From assembly GCA_910574805.1 (NCBI GenBank), contig CAJTCV010000014.1, forward strand, positions 80,181 to 144,180: a stretch of DNA of 64,000 nucleotides, given 5' to 3'. The DNA is from Lachnospiraceae bacterium. GTDB taxonomy: Bacteria > Bacillota > Clostridia > Lachnospirales > Lachnospiraceae. The notes below the pieces were generated by a model, which saw only the letters and a program-made list of their open reading frames with translations, did not search any database and had not been told where the DNA came from. This document shows positions 31,132 to 40,229 of this stretch, in pieces (the first letter of the stretch is position 1; each line of letters starts with the position of its first letter). A program made the position numbers and the translations under genes.

Positions 31132-31704
31132 ATGCAGAAAAGAATCAAAGTGTGGTTGGGAATTCTGATGGCGGGGGTTCTGTGTCTTTCACAGGGCTGG
31201 GGGGACAGAAGCAGCACCGGACAGGAAGCGGGACAGGGATCTTTTGCAGCTGCAGAACAGGAGAATGTACTTTATCTGGTATACAGCGGAGGGATTTGCC
31301 GTCATGTACTGGGAGGTCTGGTTATGGAACAGCTGTCGGACGGAACGCCGGACAGAGAGAAACGGATCGAGTTTCTCCAGAGTGCCAGGCGTATCTATGA
31401 GGCGGAGACTACAGGATTTCGTGAAGAAGAGCTGGAAGACCTTCGTGAGGATGGCAGAGAGGGCCGACAGCCGGGCGATGCTGGAGAAGACATGGTTTCT
31501 GGAACAGCATCCACGAATGCGCTTAATGCTGCAATGGAGACTCAGAAATCTGGGGCAGATGTGACCTGTGGGATGGACGGTGAGTTCAATACAGTCAGTA
31601 CACTGGCATACGCGAGCTTGGCATCAAAGCCGTAAACGGAAGTGCAGATGTAGATGATACAGTGGACAAGATTCAGAAAAAGGCAGCAATCCGTTTGTCC
31701 GGTC
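31132..31704 (+). pseudogene. Internally deleted copy of the Asp-box/solute-binding lipoprotein
   Basis: From ATG 31132 the frame gives a signal-like N terminus, then LYLVYSGGICRHVLGGLVMEQL. This matches segments of the two intact lipoproteins (CRNGMYRHVLGGSAMEQV in the second). The next residues align with a much later part (RRIYEAE, then GMDGEFNTVSTLA), so several hundred codons are missing. The frame stops at 31635, but another frame continues with the conserved C terminus (AVNGSADVDDTVDKIQKKAA). It is thus a remnant of a third tandem paralogue. Its promoter with regulator half-sites is intact, so a short product or RNA could still be made. Confidence 0.75.
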
Positions 31705-31759
31705 GGGGGAGAAACGATGGCTCCAGGAACAGCATCGTTTCCATGGGAAACATGCCATT

Positions 31760-31792
31760 TTAGAGACAGTTTAGAGATTTGCCTGCTATAAT
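31760..31792 (+). promoter_or_regulatory. Promoter of the transporter operon with two TTAGAGA half-sites
   Basis: TTAGAGA at 31760-31766 and 31771-31777, then 9 nt, then a perfect TATAAT at 31787-31792. Confidence 0.75.
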
Positions 31793-31872
31793 AGGCGTCA
31801 GAGGTGGGAGTTCCCTGCCGGTGTGCAGGAAGAGTGAGATGAGGAGGTCGCGGAAAGGAGAGGACTTCAGGA

Positions 31873-34212
31873 ATGAAGAAGAGAACAGGAAGATGGATTG
31901 CATGCCTTCTGGTGTGCATCATGATGCTTCTGCAGGGGTGCGGGAGCAGAGAAAACCGCCCTGCCGGGGAGCAGGGCAGCGGGAGCGGGGCCGGCGGGGC
32001 ACAGGCCTCGACGGAAGAAGGGCGAAACGGCGGAGGCGAACGGAGCATGGGACGCTATCTGGAGAAGGAGATGACGCTTCCGGAAGATGTGACGGTGGTC
32101 AGCTATCCGACGATGTGTCTGCAGAAACTGGAGACAGGAGCGCTTATGCTGATTGAAAAGACAGCAGGTGTGTATGTATCGGAGGACAACGGCGAGAGCT
32201 GGAGCTCCAGAGAAGCGCCATGGCTTCGGGAGCTTCGGGAACGGTATATCTCCAGCATGGCTATTGGACCGGATGGCTCTGTGGCTCTGATCTATATCCA
32301 GTCCGGAGAGGAAGGAGAGGACGACGGCTATTATTCGGTGGGACTCTATGTGGATCCGGACGGAAATCAGACCATTGTGGAGGCGCCCAATGGAGAAACG
32401 CTCCATCGGTTTTCCTTTGGAAATGACGGCCGTCTCTACGGGAGTACCATGGAGTACGGGATGTATGTCATGGATCCGGTGAAAGGAGAGGCAGAGCGGC
32501 TGTATGAAGTGGAAGGGCTGTCAGATCTTGTCTGCTTTACGGAGCAGTATATGATCGATATCACCAGCCGGGGGCTGTTGTTTTATGATATGGAAAATGA
32601 GATGGTAACGGACGGCGACCAGGTGCTGCAGGATTTTATAGAGGAAACTGTGGGAGACGGGATCGGTTCCAATTCCGGTTCGTTTGAAGTGGTCATGGTT
32701 CCCGGGGAAGAGAAGGATGTGATCTGTTTTGCCTGTGAGAGTGGACTGTACCGTCATGCAATCGGCGGTTCAACTGTGGAACAGGTGCTGGAAGGGAGCT
32801 TAAGCTCCCTGGGAGATCCCATGATGAGTCTTGCCGGGATGGTGGTTCTGCCGGACAATGAATTTGCCATTCTCTATACCAATGGGAGAATGTATCGTTA
32901 TGTCTATGATCCGGATATCCCGACGATTCCGGATCAGCAGGTGGGGATCTACAGCCTGACTGAGAATTATGCCATTCGTCAGGCAGTCAGCCTGTTCCAG
33001 AAGCAGCATCCGGAGGTATATGTCCGATATGAGATCGGCATGACCTCAGGAAGCGGTATGACCACTGAGGATGCCATCAAGAATCTGAACACCCGGATCA
33101 TGTCCGGTTCGGGACCGGATCTTCTGGTGCTGGATGGTCTCCCCAGATATTCTTATGAGGAAAAAGGCGTGCTTATGGATCTGAGTGAGATTGCCGCCGG
33201 TATGAGCGGGGAGGATACACTGTTTCCAAACCTTGTGGAAGCATGTCGGGAAGAGGGAAAGCTTTACTACCTTCCGCTCCGGTTCCGGCTTCCGCTTTTT
33301 CTGGGAGACGAAGGGACGACAGAAAAAGTCACGGATCTGACCAGTCTGGCGGATACGGTGGAAGAACTGCGGAAAGAGAATCCGGATGGACTGCTGACGG
33401 GTCTGACCACAGAAGACAAGACGCTGCGCACGCTGGGAATTGTCTGTTCCGGTGCCTGGACCGATCCGAAGACCGGTTCCATCAATCAGGAAAAGCTGAA
33501 GGACTTTCTGACACAGGCAAAGCGGATCTACGAGGCAGAGATCGCCGGGATCGAAGAAGAGGAACAGATGGAATATAAAAAACATTATGAAAGCAGTCTG
33601 AACTGGGCCGACGCCATGGAATATTTTGCAGATGCGTCCAGCGGAGGTCTCAGCATTGCCATGGGGGAACAGAAAATCGGTCTTGGAATGGTCCATATGC
33701 TGGATGGAGATTTTAACATGATCAGTACGCTGGCAGATCAGGAAGAAGATTTTGCATTCGGTCTCTGGCAGGGACAGGTTCAGAACGGTTTCATTCCAAG
33801 AGGAATGATCGGGATCTGCAACGGGTCACAGGAAAACGGGCCTGCGCTTGATTTCTTCCGGTTCCTGTATGGGAGAGAGCTGCAGGATATCGAGGTGTCT
33901 ACGGGACTTCCGGTTAACATGGCCTCTTTTGAACATCTGAAGGAGAATCCGAGAGAGGAGGATATGGGAGTCAGTATCGGGACCTCCGGGCCGGACGGAA
34001 ACAGCTTCAGTCTGGATATCAGATGGAGCTCAGAAGAACATTTTCGGGAACTGAAGGATATGGCCGGGGCTGCATCCGCAGTGTGCGCCGGAGACAGCAT
34101 GATTGAAGAAGTTGTGTATGAGGTCGGACAGAAAGCATTAAATGGAAGTGCTGGCGTGGACGATGCAGTGTCAGAGATTCTGAAGAAAGCGGCGATTTAT
34201 CTGGCAGAATAG
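31873..34212 (+). CDS. Asp-box propeller/extracellular solute-binding lipoprotein, copy 1
   Basis: 779 residues. A signal peptide with lipobox LLQGC (Cys23) makes it a lipoprotein. The N-terminal 350 residues resemble a beta-propeller: an Asp-box SEDNGESW lies near residues 103-110, and repeated 'GxLYxxxxxxG' strands follow. After PDQQVGIYSLTEN near residue 355 the sequence is a type 1 ABC solute-binding protein (AIRQAVSLFQKQHPEVYVRYEIG; GPDLLVLDGLP; RIYEAE; SIAMGEQKIG). Such a fusion is unusual for a sugar-binding protein of about 430 residues. Permease genes follow in the operon, so it probably presents a glycan or peptide to them. ATG with GGAGAGGA upstream. Confidence 0.85.
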   Translation: MKKRTGRWIACLLVCIMMLLQGCGSRENRPAGEQGSGSGAGGAQASTEEGRNGGGERSMGRYLEKEMTLPEDVTVVSYPTMCLQKLETGALMLIEKTAGVYVSEDNGESWSSREAPWLRELRERYISSMAIGPDGSVALIYIQSGEEGEDDGYYSVGLYVDPDGNQTIVEAPNGETLHRFSFGNDGRLYGSTMEYGMYVMDPVKGEAERLYEVEGLSDLVCFTEQYMIDITSRGLLFYDMENEMVTDGDQVLQDFIEETVGDGIGSNSGSFEVVMVPGEEKDVICFACESGLYRHAIGGSTVEQVLEGSLSSLGDPMMSLAGMVVLPDNEFAILYTNGRMYRYVYDPDIPTIPDQQVGIYSLTENYAIRQAVSLFQKQHPEVYVRYEIGMTSGSGMTTEDAIKNLNTRIMSGSGPDLLVLDGLPRYSYEEKGVLMDLSEIAAGMSGEDTLFPNLVEACREEGKLYYLPLRFRLPLFLGDEGTTEKVTDLTSLADTVEELRKENPDGLLTGLTTEDKTLRTLGIVCSGAWTDPKTGSINQEKLKDFLTQAKRIYEAEIAGIEEEEQMEYKKHYESSLNWADAMEYFADASSGGLSIAMGEQKIGLGMVHMLDGDFNMISTLADQEEDFAFGLWQGQVQNGFIPRGMIGICNGSQENGPALDFFRFLYGRELQDIEVSTGLPVNMASFEHLKENPREEDMGVSIGTSGPDGNSFSLDIRWSSEEHFRELKDMAGAASAVCAGDSMIEEVVYEVGQKALNGSAGVDDAVSEILKKAAIYLAE

Positions 34213-34223
34213 AGGAGCAGGAA

Positions 34224-36548
34224 ATGATAAACGGAATGAGGATCAGGAGTCTGGCAGTCCTGTGTGCAGTGGTCCTGTCTGCATCAGGGTGCGGGACGGG
34301 ACAGGCAGGGGGACAGGAAGACCGTCCGGCAGCTTTGGAGGAAGGCGCCATGGGAAGATATGTGGAGACATTCTATGAGCTGCCGGAAGAGATAAACCGG
34401 AATGGGGGATTGAACTGGCTGTCAGATGGGACTCTTACCATCATCAGTTTCGGAGAGGGACTCTATCGGTCCGGAGATGGGGGACAGACATGGGAAAAAG
34501 AGGAGACAGCGTGGTTTCCCATGATTCAGGATGTATATTGCCTGGCGGCAGTCATGGGGCCGGACGGAACGGTGGCTGCTTCCTGCTCCGGAGTGATGCC
34601 GAAGGCGGCAGAAGAGGCCTGTACGCAGGAGCTGCCGGAAGCATGGGAAGGAAATTACCTCGTCTTCGGGATGCCTGACGGGACGGTAAAGACCGTTGCT
34701 CCAGGTTTTACGCAGGAAGACGGAAACTGCATTGAGTCCTTTATATTCAAGGAAGACGGAAGACTCTTTGCAGGGGATATGCAAGGAAAAGTCTATGAAG
34801 TAAATATGGAGAAGGAGAGTTTTCGGGAACTTTTTATGGCAGAGCGTTCTGTGGGATGCATGGATTTTTCCGGAGATACACTGATGGCAGTGGGACATGA
34901 CCGGCTGTATCTGTATGATCTTCAGGAGGATATGCTGCTTCCTCAGGACGGGACCGTGGATGCGTTCATCAGACAGGCGCTCACGGAGGGAACTGTGTCA
35001 TATACAGGCGGAGGATATCCGCTGACAGTATCCGGGAGCGGGGAAAAAGATGTGATCTATCTCGCCTGCAGGAACGGGATGTACCGGCATGTGCTGGGCG
35101 GGAGTGCGATGGAGCAGGTCATCGACGGGGCGCTCAGTACACTGGGGGATTCGCCTGCCGTCATCTATCGTGTGAAGGTACTGGAAGAGCAGGAATTTCT
35201 GATTGCCTGTGCGCCGTCGGTGGGTCTGGTACGCTGCAAATTTGATGAGGGGATCCCGGCCATGCCGGATAAGGAGCTCCGGATCTACAGCCTGAGAGAG
35301 AACCGAAGTGTAAGGCAGGCAATGACCGACTATAAAAGAACACATACAAACCTGTATATCCGGTATGAAGTGGGGCTGGACGGAGAAAACGGGATGACGG
35401 AAGAAGATGCGCTGAAGAGACTGAATACACAGGTGCTGGCAGGAGAGGGACCGGATGTGCTGCTGCTGGATGGGCTTCCTGTAGATACCTGGATCGGGAA
35501 AGGCATGCTGCTGGATCTTCGCCCTGTCCTGGAGGATCTGGATGGAGAGGATGAGCTGTTTTGGAATGTGGTGGAAGGCTTCGCGGAGGCAGACGGTGCA
35601 GTCTATGCAATGCCTGTGTGTATCCGGGTGCCGCTTCTGGTCGGGGATCGGGATCTGGTCGGCGGGATGGAGGATCTTGAGAGTATCGCGGAGCAGGCGG
35701 AACAGCTCCGCAGGGAATATCCGGAGGGCGGAATCTTCGGGATCCATGATGCCGAAACCATGCTCCGGCTGTTCGGCATGGTGTCCTCCGGCGCATGGGT
35801 GGAGGATGACGGTCGGATGGATGAGGCAGCAGTTACGGAGTTCCTGGAGCTGACGAAGCGTATCTATGATGCGGAGATGGCGGGGGCTGTACCGGAGCAG
35901 GTGGAGCGCCTGGAGGAGGAAGCAGAAGAGATGGCTTCCTATGGTACGGATCCGGTGCAGTATCGGATGGAGGTATGCGGCAATGTACTCCGGATCCCCC
36001 AGGGATATGCCGCAGTTGCGGGAGGCTATGTGGATGGGATTCAGCTCTGTCTGGACAATGTGACTTCTGTGCTGCGTATGGGAGACAGGCTGGATTACCG
36101 GATCCTGAGCGGACAGGTGCCGGATGCTTTCCTTCCGGCTGCCGTTGTGGGAATCCGTTCAGGGACGGAACGTCAGGAGGAGGCAGAGGAATTTGTCCGC
36201 CTGATGTTCAGCGCGAATACACAGGAAAATATATCTGAAGGTTTTCCGGTAAACCGGTCTGCCTATGAAATACATTTTCAGCTTTATGAGGAAAATTCCG
36301 GCAACGGGAGCATGATGCTCCCCATGGAGGACGGGACAGAACAGGAGATCGAGCTGTACTGGCCGGATCAGAATGAGCGGGAGACATTTACAGAATATGT
36401 GGAGACACTGAAAACTCCGGTGCTGTCAGACGACTATCTGTGCGGCCTGGTGTACGAGAGCGGAGTGAAAGTACTGGAGGGCGAGCGCAGTGCAGAGGAA
36501 GGAGCGGCCGAGATTGTTAAAAAAGCATCCATCTATCTGGCAGAGTGA
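34224..36548 (+). CDS. Asp-box propeller/extracellular solute-binding lipoprotein, copy 2
   Basis: 774 residues, a clear tandem paralogue of the preceding gene, 11 nt downstream. The lipobox is LSASGC (Cys23). The Asp-box SGDGGQTW lies near residues 83-90, followed by the propeller region and then the solute-binding domain starting at KELRIYSLREN near residue 350. Both C termini share a KAxIYLAE end. The sequences have diverged considerably outside the motifs, so the copies may bind different ligands. ATG 34224 has AGGAGCAGGAA just upstream. Confidence 0.85.
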   Translation: MINGMRIRSLAVLCAVVLSASGCGTGQAGGQEDRPAALEEGAMGRYVETFYELPEEINRNGGLNWLSDGTLTIISFGEGLYRSGDGGQTWEKEETAWFPMIQDVYCLAAVMGPDGTVAASCSGVMPKAAEEACTQELPEAWEGNYLVFGMPDGTVKTVAPGFTQEDGNCIESFIFKEDGRLFAGDMQGKVYEVNMEKESFRELFMAERSVGCMDFSGDTLMAVGHDRLYLYDLQEDMLLPQDGTVDAFIRQALTEGTVSYTGGGYPLTVSGSGEKDVIYLACRNGMYRHVLGGSAMEQVIDGALSTLGDSPAVIYRVKVLEEQEFLIACAPSVGLVRCKFDEGIPAMPDKELRIYSLRENRSVRQAMTDYKRTHTNLYIRYEVGLDGENGMTEEDALKRLNTQVLAGEGPDVLLLDGLPVDTWIGKGMLLDLRPVLEDLDGEDELFWNVVEGFAEADGAVYAMPVCIRVPLLVGDRDLVGGMEDLESIAEQAEQLRREYPEGGIFGIHDAETMLRLFGMVSSGAWVEDDGRMDEAAVTEFLELTKRIYDAEMAGAVPEQVERLEEEAEEMASYGTDPVQYRMEVCGNVLRIPQGYAAVAGGYVDGIQLCLDNVTSVLRMGDRLDYRILSGQVPDAFLPAAVVGIRSGTERQEEAEEFVRLMFSANTQENISEGFPVNRSAYEIHFQLYEENSGNGSMMLPMEDGTEQEIELYWPDQNERETFTEYVETLKTPVLSDDYLCGLVYESGVKVLEGERSAEEGAAEIVKKASIYLAE

Positions 36549-37458
36549 GAAAGCCCGGAAGAAGCATCCGGTGCCGGCCTGTCAGTCCGGGGGAGGAGCC
36601 ATCATCCATCGAAGCCGATATGCCTGGATCTGGTTTATGCTTCCAAGTGTGGCAGGAGTTGTGATCTTTGTGCTGCTCCCTTTTCTGGATGTGGTACGCC
36701 GCTCTTTTGTTACAGCGGTCACACAGGAGTGGATCGGCTTTCGCAACTATAAGATCATCTTTTCCAACCAGGCCTTTGGGCTGGCAGTGAAAAATACAGT
36801 GCGTTTTACACTGGTCTGTCTTCCGCTTCTGATCGGGATCGGGTTGTTTCTGTCCGTGCAGCTGAGCCGCTTAAAAGAGATGCAGCTGATCAAATCCCTG
36901 TTTCTGTTTCCCATGGCCATGCCTGCGGCGACGGTGGTGCTCATCTGGAAGATGATGTTCTCCAGACAGGGATTTTTAAACGGATGGCTTATGGGAGCCG
37001 GATTCCCTGGAGATGGGGCGCTTCCTGACTATATGGGGACCAGTGCCGCTTTCTGGGTACTGGTCTTCAGCTACATCTGGAAAAATCTGGGCTATACCAT
37101 GGTTCTCTGGCTGGCCGGGATCTTTTCCGTATCCACGGATCTGACAGAGGCGGCAAGGGTGGACGGAGCTACGGACCGTCAGTGCTTCTGGCGTGTGGTA
37201 TTTCCGAATCTGAAGGGTTCTCTGTACACGATCACAGTCCTTTCTTTTCTGAATTCTTTTAAAGTGTTTCGGGAGGCGTATCTGGTGGCCGGCTCTTATC
37301 CTCATGAGAGCATGTATCTGCTGCAGCATCTGTTCAACAACTGGTTTGTGAATCTGGAGCTGGATAAGATGGCAGCCGCCGCAGTCTGTACAGGGACGGT
37401 ACTGTTCGGTGTAATTCTCCTGCTGCAGAGGCTGTGGGATCAGGAGGAAGATGTGTAA
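36490..37458 (+). CDS. Carbohydrate-type ABC transporter permease 1 (UgpA/LplB-like)
   Basis: A membrane permease with six helices, beginning SRYAWIWFMLPSVAGVVIFVLLPF. The EAA loop reads EAARVDGATDRQCFWRVVFPNL, typical of sugar ABC importers. The start is unclear: GTG 36490 has GGAGG with 9-nt spacing but lies 59 nt inside the upstream gene. GTG 36571 has no ribosome binding site. The best ribosome binding site (GGGAGG at 36591-36596) is followed only by ATC codons at 36601 and 36604. The mature family usually begins about where the ATC codons lie. No ATPase gene is in this operon; a shared MsmK-type ATPase elsewhere is inferred. Confidence 0.82.
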   Translation: MQRKERPRLLKKHPSIWQSEKARKKHPVPACQSGGGAIIHRSRYAWIWFMLPSVAGVVIFVLLPFLDVVRRSFVTAVTQEWIGFRNYKIIFSNQAFGLAVKNTVRFTLVCLPLLIGIGLFLSVQLSRLKEMQLIKSLFLFPMAMPAATVVLIWKMMFSRQGFLNGWLMGAGFPGDGALPDYMGTSAAFWVLVFSYIWKNLGYTMVLWLAGIFSVSTDLTEAARVDGATDRQCFWRVVFPNLKGSLYTITVLSFLNSFKVFREAYLVAGSYPHESMYLLQHLFNNWFVNLELDKMAAAAVCTGTVLFGVILLLQRLWDQEEDV

Positions 37459-37508
37459 GGTCGATGTCGGGTGAAAAGGAAAAATGGTATGTTCAGGAGG
37501 TGTTTTGG

Positions 37509-38381
37509 GTGCAAAACGGAGAGAAAAGGATATGGAGAAAGCTGCAGAGGACTGCGATAAAATGTCTGCTTCTTCTGCTGGGGGCGGTCTTCTGCGCACC
37601 CATTCTGTTTCTGCTGAGCGGCTCCATTATGAGCCGCTACGAGCTGAGAGAGAGTCTGCTGCCCCTGATGGCGGATACGGACAGGCTGATCTCATGGAGA
37701 TTCCTTCCTTTCTATCCCACTTTCGGGCATTATGCGAAGATCCTGTTCCAGACCCCTCAGTTTTTTATTGTCTTCTGGAATTCCATGAAGATCACCGTGG
37801 CTGTCCTTCTGGGGCAGCTGGTGATCGCAGTTCCGGCGGCGTGGGCTTTTGCGGTGTATCGATTTCGTTTCAGAAAGCTTCTCTTTACGCTGTATGTGGT
37901 GTTGATGCTCATGCCCTTCCAGGTGACCATGCTGTCCAGCTATCTGGTGCTTGACGGACTGGGACTTATGAACCGCCATGGAGCAATTATCCTGCCGGCG
38001 ATATTCTCCACTTATCCGGTTTTTCTGATCTACAGGGGATTCTGCGATCTGCCGGGAGGACTGGTGGAGGCAGCCAGGATCGACGGAGCGGGTGAGTGGA
38101 CGATTTTTGCGAGGCTTGGGCTTCCGCTGGCCTCCGGAGGCATTCTCTCTGCGGCAGTGCTGGGATTTCTGGAATACTGGAGCCTGATCGAGCAGCCGCT
38201 GGCATTTCTGGAAGACCAGTCCCTGTGGCCCCTGTCTCTGTATCTGCCGGAGATCAGCCTGGAGCAGGCAGGATACTCCTTTGTAGCGTCTGTGATCACG
38301 CTGATACCGGCGGTGTTCGTATTTTTATCCGGCCGGGAATACTTGGAGCAGGGGATTGTGGCTTCCGCCTTAAAGGAGTGA
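37509..38381 (+). CDS. Carbohydrate-type ABC transporter permease 2 (UgpE/LplC-like)
   Basis: 290 residues from GTG 37509, chosen because AGGAGG at 37495-37500 is 8 nt away. In-frame starts upstream (37464, 37434) lack a good site. It has six membrane helices, the second-permease landmark FRKLLFTLYVVLMLMPFQVTML, and the EAA loop VEAARIDGAGEWTIFARLGLP. It pairs with permease 1. The C terminus ends with the stop overlapping the ribosome binding site of the next gene, indicating tight coupling. Confidence 0.9.
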   Translation: MQNGEKRIWRKLQRTAIKCLLLLLGAVFCAPILFLLSGSIMSRYELRESLLPLMADTDRLISWRFLPFYPTFGHYAKILFQTPQFFIVFWNSMKITVAVLLGQLVIAVPAAWAFAVYRFRFRKLLFTLYVVLMLMPFQVTMLSSYLVLDGLGLMNRHGAIILPAIFSTYPVFLIYRGFCDLPGGLVEAARIDGAGEWTIFARLGLPLASGGILSAAVLGFLEYWSLIEQPLAFLEDQSLWPLSLYLPEISLEQAGYSFVASVITLIPAVFVFLSGREYLEQGIVASALKE

Positions 38382-38387
38382 AATGCA

Positions 38388-40133
38388 ATGGAATTTTGGA
38401 AAAAACAGAAAAAGATATTGACTGGTTTTGGACTTTTTCTTATATTTATGCTGTTCTGTACACTCATATCCCGGTCAGTCTATGCAGAAAAGCTTCCTCA
38501 GGTCACGGTGGAGATGCCCAGGCGGATGGCTCTGGATCATACGGTAAATGCAGACGGCATTGTTCATCAGGGCAGGGAGTATGCGGTGACGGCGTTGTCA
38601 GGGCTCAGGGTACGGACGGTCTATGCCCACACAGGGGACCGGGTGACGCCGGAGACGCTGCTGTTTGACCTGGATCTGGAGGATTTGAAGGAAAAGATAA
38701 AAGAGAAGGAGCTGGAGATCCGGAAGCTGCAGCTTCAGATCGCTGCCATGGAACAGAATCAAAGTCTGGATGACCAGAAGCAGCAGACGGAGCGTATGCG
38801 TGCCCAGGAGGATTACAGTCGGGAGGAAGACCGGGTAAATGAAGCTCTGGGACGGGCGAGAGAGGACCTGGAGGATGCGGAAGATGCATATGACGAACAT
38901 AAGGACCATCCGGTACAGGTGACCCCGGAGGAAGACCGGAAGGCGCAGATGGCGGCGTATGAGGCGTGGGCGGAGACAGAGGCAGGGCTGAAGGCGGAGC
39001 TGGAAGCGGCACAGAAAGAGTATGAAGCGGCAGCGGAGAGAGTAAAGGAGCTGGAGGCGGCAGCAGGCGGCCAGGACGCTTCCGGACCGGAGGTGGGAAC
39101 TGGAAGCAGTCCGGAAACAGGTGTGGACATCAGAGACGACTCCGAAACGGGAACAGATGCCGGCGGAAGCTCTGCGGATACACCGGAATCTCCGGAGCTG
39201 GTCAAAGCGCGGCAGCTGCTGGCAGAGGCAGAAGCGAGATGGAAAACAGCCGGCGACGCTTATGAGGCCCATGAAAAGGCTTCCGTTCCGAAGCCGGATT
39301 TCAGTGGGGAGGATGCGGCCAGATCTGCCTGGGAAGAGAAGAAGGACTCTCTGGAGGATGCGGTGGATGCCGCCGGCCGTGCCGTGGAGGACGCAGAACG
39401 CTCCCGTTCGGATGCGGTACTGAATGCCGGCCGGAAAGTAGCAGATGCACAGATGGCTGCAGCTGCGGACAGCAGCCTTGCGGTCAGCAGGCTGGAACTG
39501 TCGATCCTTCAGACGGAACTTGACGCCTGCAGGCGGGTACAGGACGCATCCGGGCAGGTGTACCCGGATGCAGAGGGAATCGTCACCCGGATTCAGGTAA
39601 GCCCGGGGGAACGGGTGGGAGACGGAGCGGCGGTGGTGTATGCGGATCTGTCCAGTCCCATGCAGTTCCTGGTGTCTCTGACAAAGGAACAGAAAAAGTA
39701 TGTAAATCAGGGAGATACGGTTCAGCTGAAACTGGGAGGTTCTCATCCAAAAGAGCTGGAAGTAGATTATATTGCAGAAAATGAGAGCAATCCGGAGCTT
39801 TATGACGCCCGCATCTTTCTTCCGGAGGGCATGGGCACCATAGGACAGAGCGGAAATTTCCAGGCGGAGGCACAGTCGGAGACCTTTTCCTGCTGCATTC
39901 CTCTGAACGCGCTTCATGAAGACAGCAGCAGGAGGAATTTTGTCTATGTGGTCGGTGAGCGCGCGGGTATCCTGGGTACAGAGCTGGTGGCGGAGATGGT
40001 CTATGTGAGAGTGCTGGACCAGAATGAGAAATATGCCGCCATTGAAGAGGGTGTGATCGATGGGGAGACAGAGCTGATTATAAACTCCACAGAGGAACTG
40101 GAGGATAAGACGGCAGTGAGATATCAGGAATAA
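38388..40133 (+). CDS. HlyD/MacA-type membrane fusion protein with long coiled coil
   Basis: 581 residues. One transmembrane anchor spans about residues 13-33. The first half of a lipoyl-like domain follows (VTALSGLRVRTVYAHTGDRV near 65-84). A long Glu/Lys/Ala-rich coiled coil (about 95-375) is interrupted by a Gly/Ser/Asp-rich linker near 225-265. The second lipoyl half (DAEGIVTRIQVSPGERVGDG) lies near 393-412, with a beta-barrel C-terminal part. Membrane fusion proteins normally work with an exporter ATPase/permease, but none is encoded here. It follows permease 2 by 6 nt and ends the operon, so its function with an importer-like system is puzzling. Confidence 0.82.
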   Translation: MEFWKKQKKILTGFGLFLIFMLFCTLISRSVYAEKLPQVTVEMPRRMALDHTVNADGIVHQGREYAVTALSGLRVRTVYAHTGDRVTPETLLFDLDLEDLKEKIKEKELEIRKLQLQIAAMEQNQSLDDQKQQTERMRAQEDYSREEDRVNEALGRAREDLEDAEDAYDEHKDHPVQVTPEEDRKAQMAAYEAWAETEAGLKAELEAAQKEYEAAAERVKELEAAAGGQDASGPEVGTGSSPETGVDIRDDSETGTDAGGSSADTPESPELVKARQLLAEAEARWKTAGDAYEAHEKASVPKPDFSGEDAARSAWEEKKDSLEDAVDAAGRAVEDAERSRSDAVLNAGRKVADAQMAAAADSSLAVSRLELSILQTELDACRRVQDASGQVYPDAEGIVTRIQVSPGERVGDGAAVVYADLSSPMQFLVSLTKEQKKYVNQGDTVQLKLGGSHPKELEVDYIAENESNPELYDARIFLPEGMGTIGQSGNFQAEAQSETFSCCIPLNALHEDSSRRNFVYVVGERAGILGTELVAEMVYVRVLDQNEKYAAIEEGVIDGETELIINSTEELEDKTAVRYQE

Positions 40134-40178
40134 AAGCGGATTTATAAAAAAGAAAACAGCGTACAGCAGATAAAAATA

Positions 40179-40212
40179 CGGCAGAGAATGACGGATTCTC
40201 TGCCGATATTTT
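40179..40212. terminator. Bidirectional terminator between the transporter operon and the cyclophilin gene
   Basis: A perfect 11-bp stem (CGGCAGAGAAT with ATTCTCTGCCG), with T-rich tails on both strands, between convergent genes. Confidence 0.85.
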
Positions 40213-40229
40213 GTATGGGACGCTTCTGA

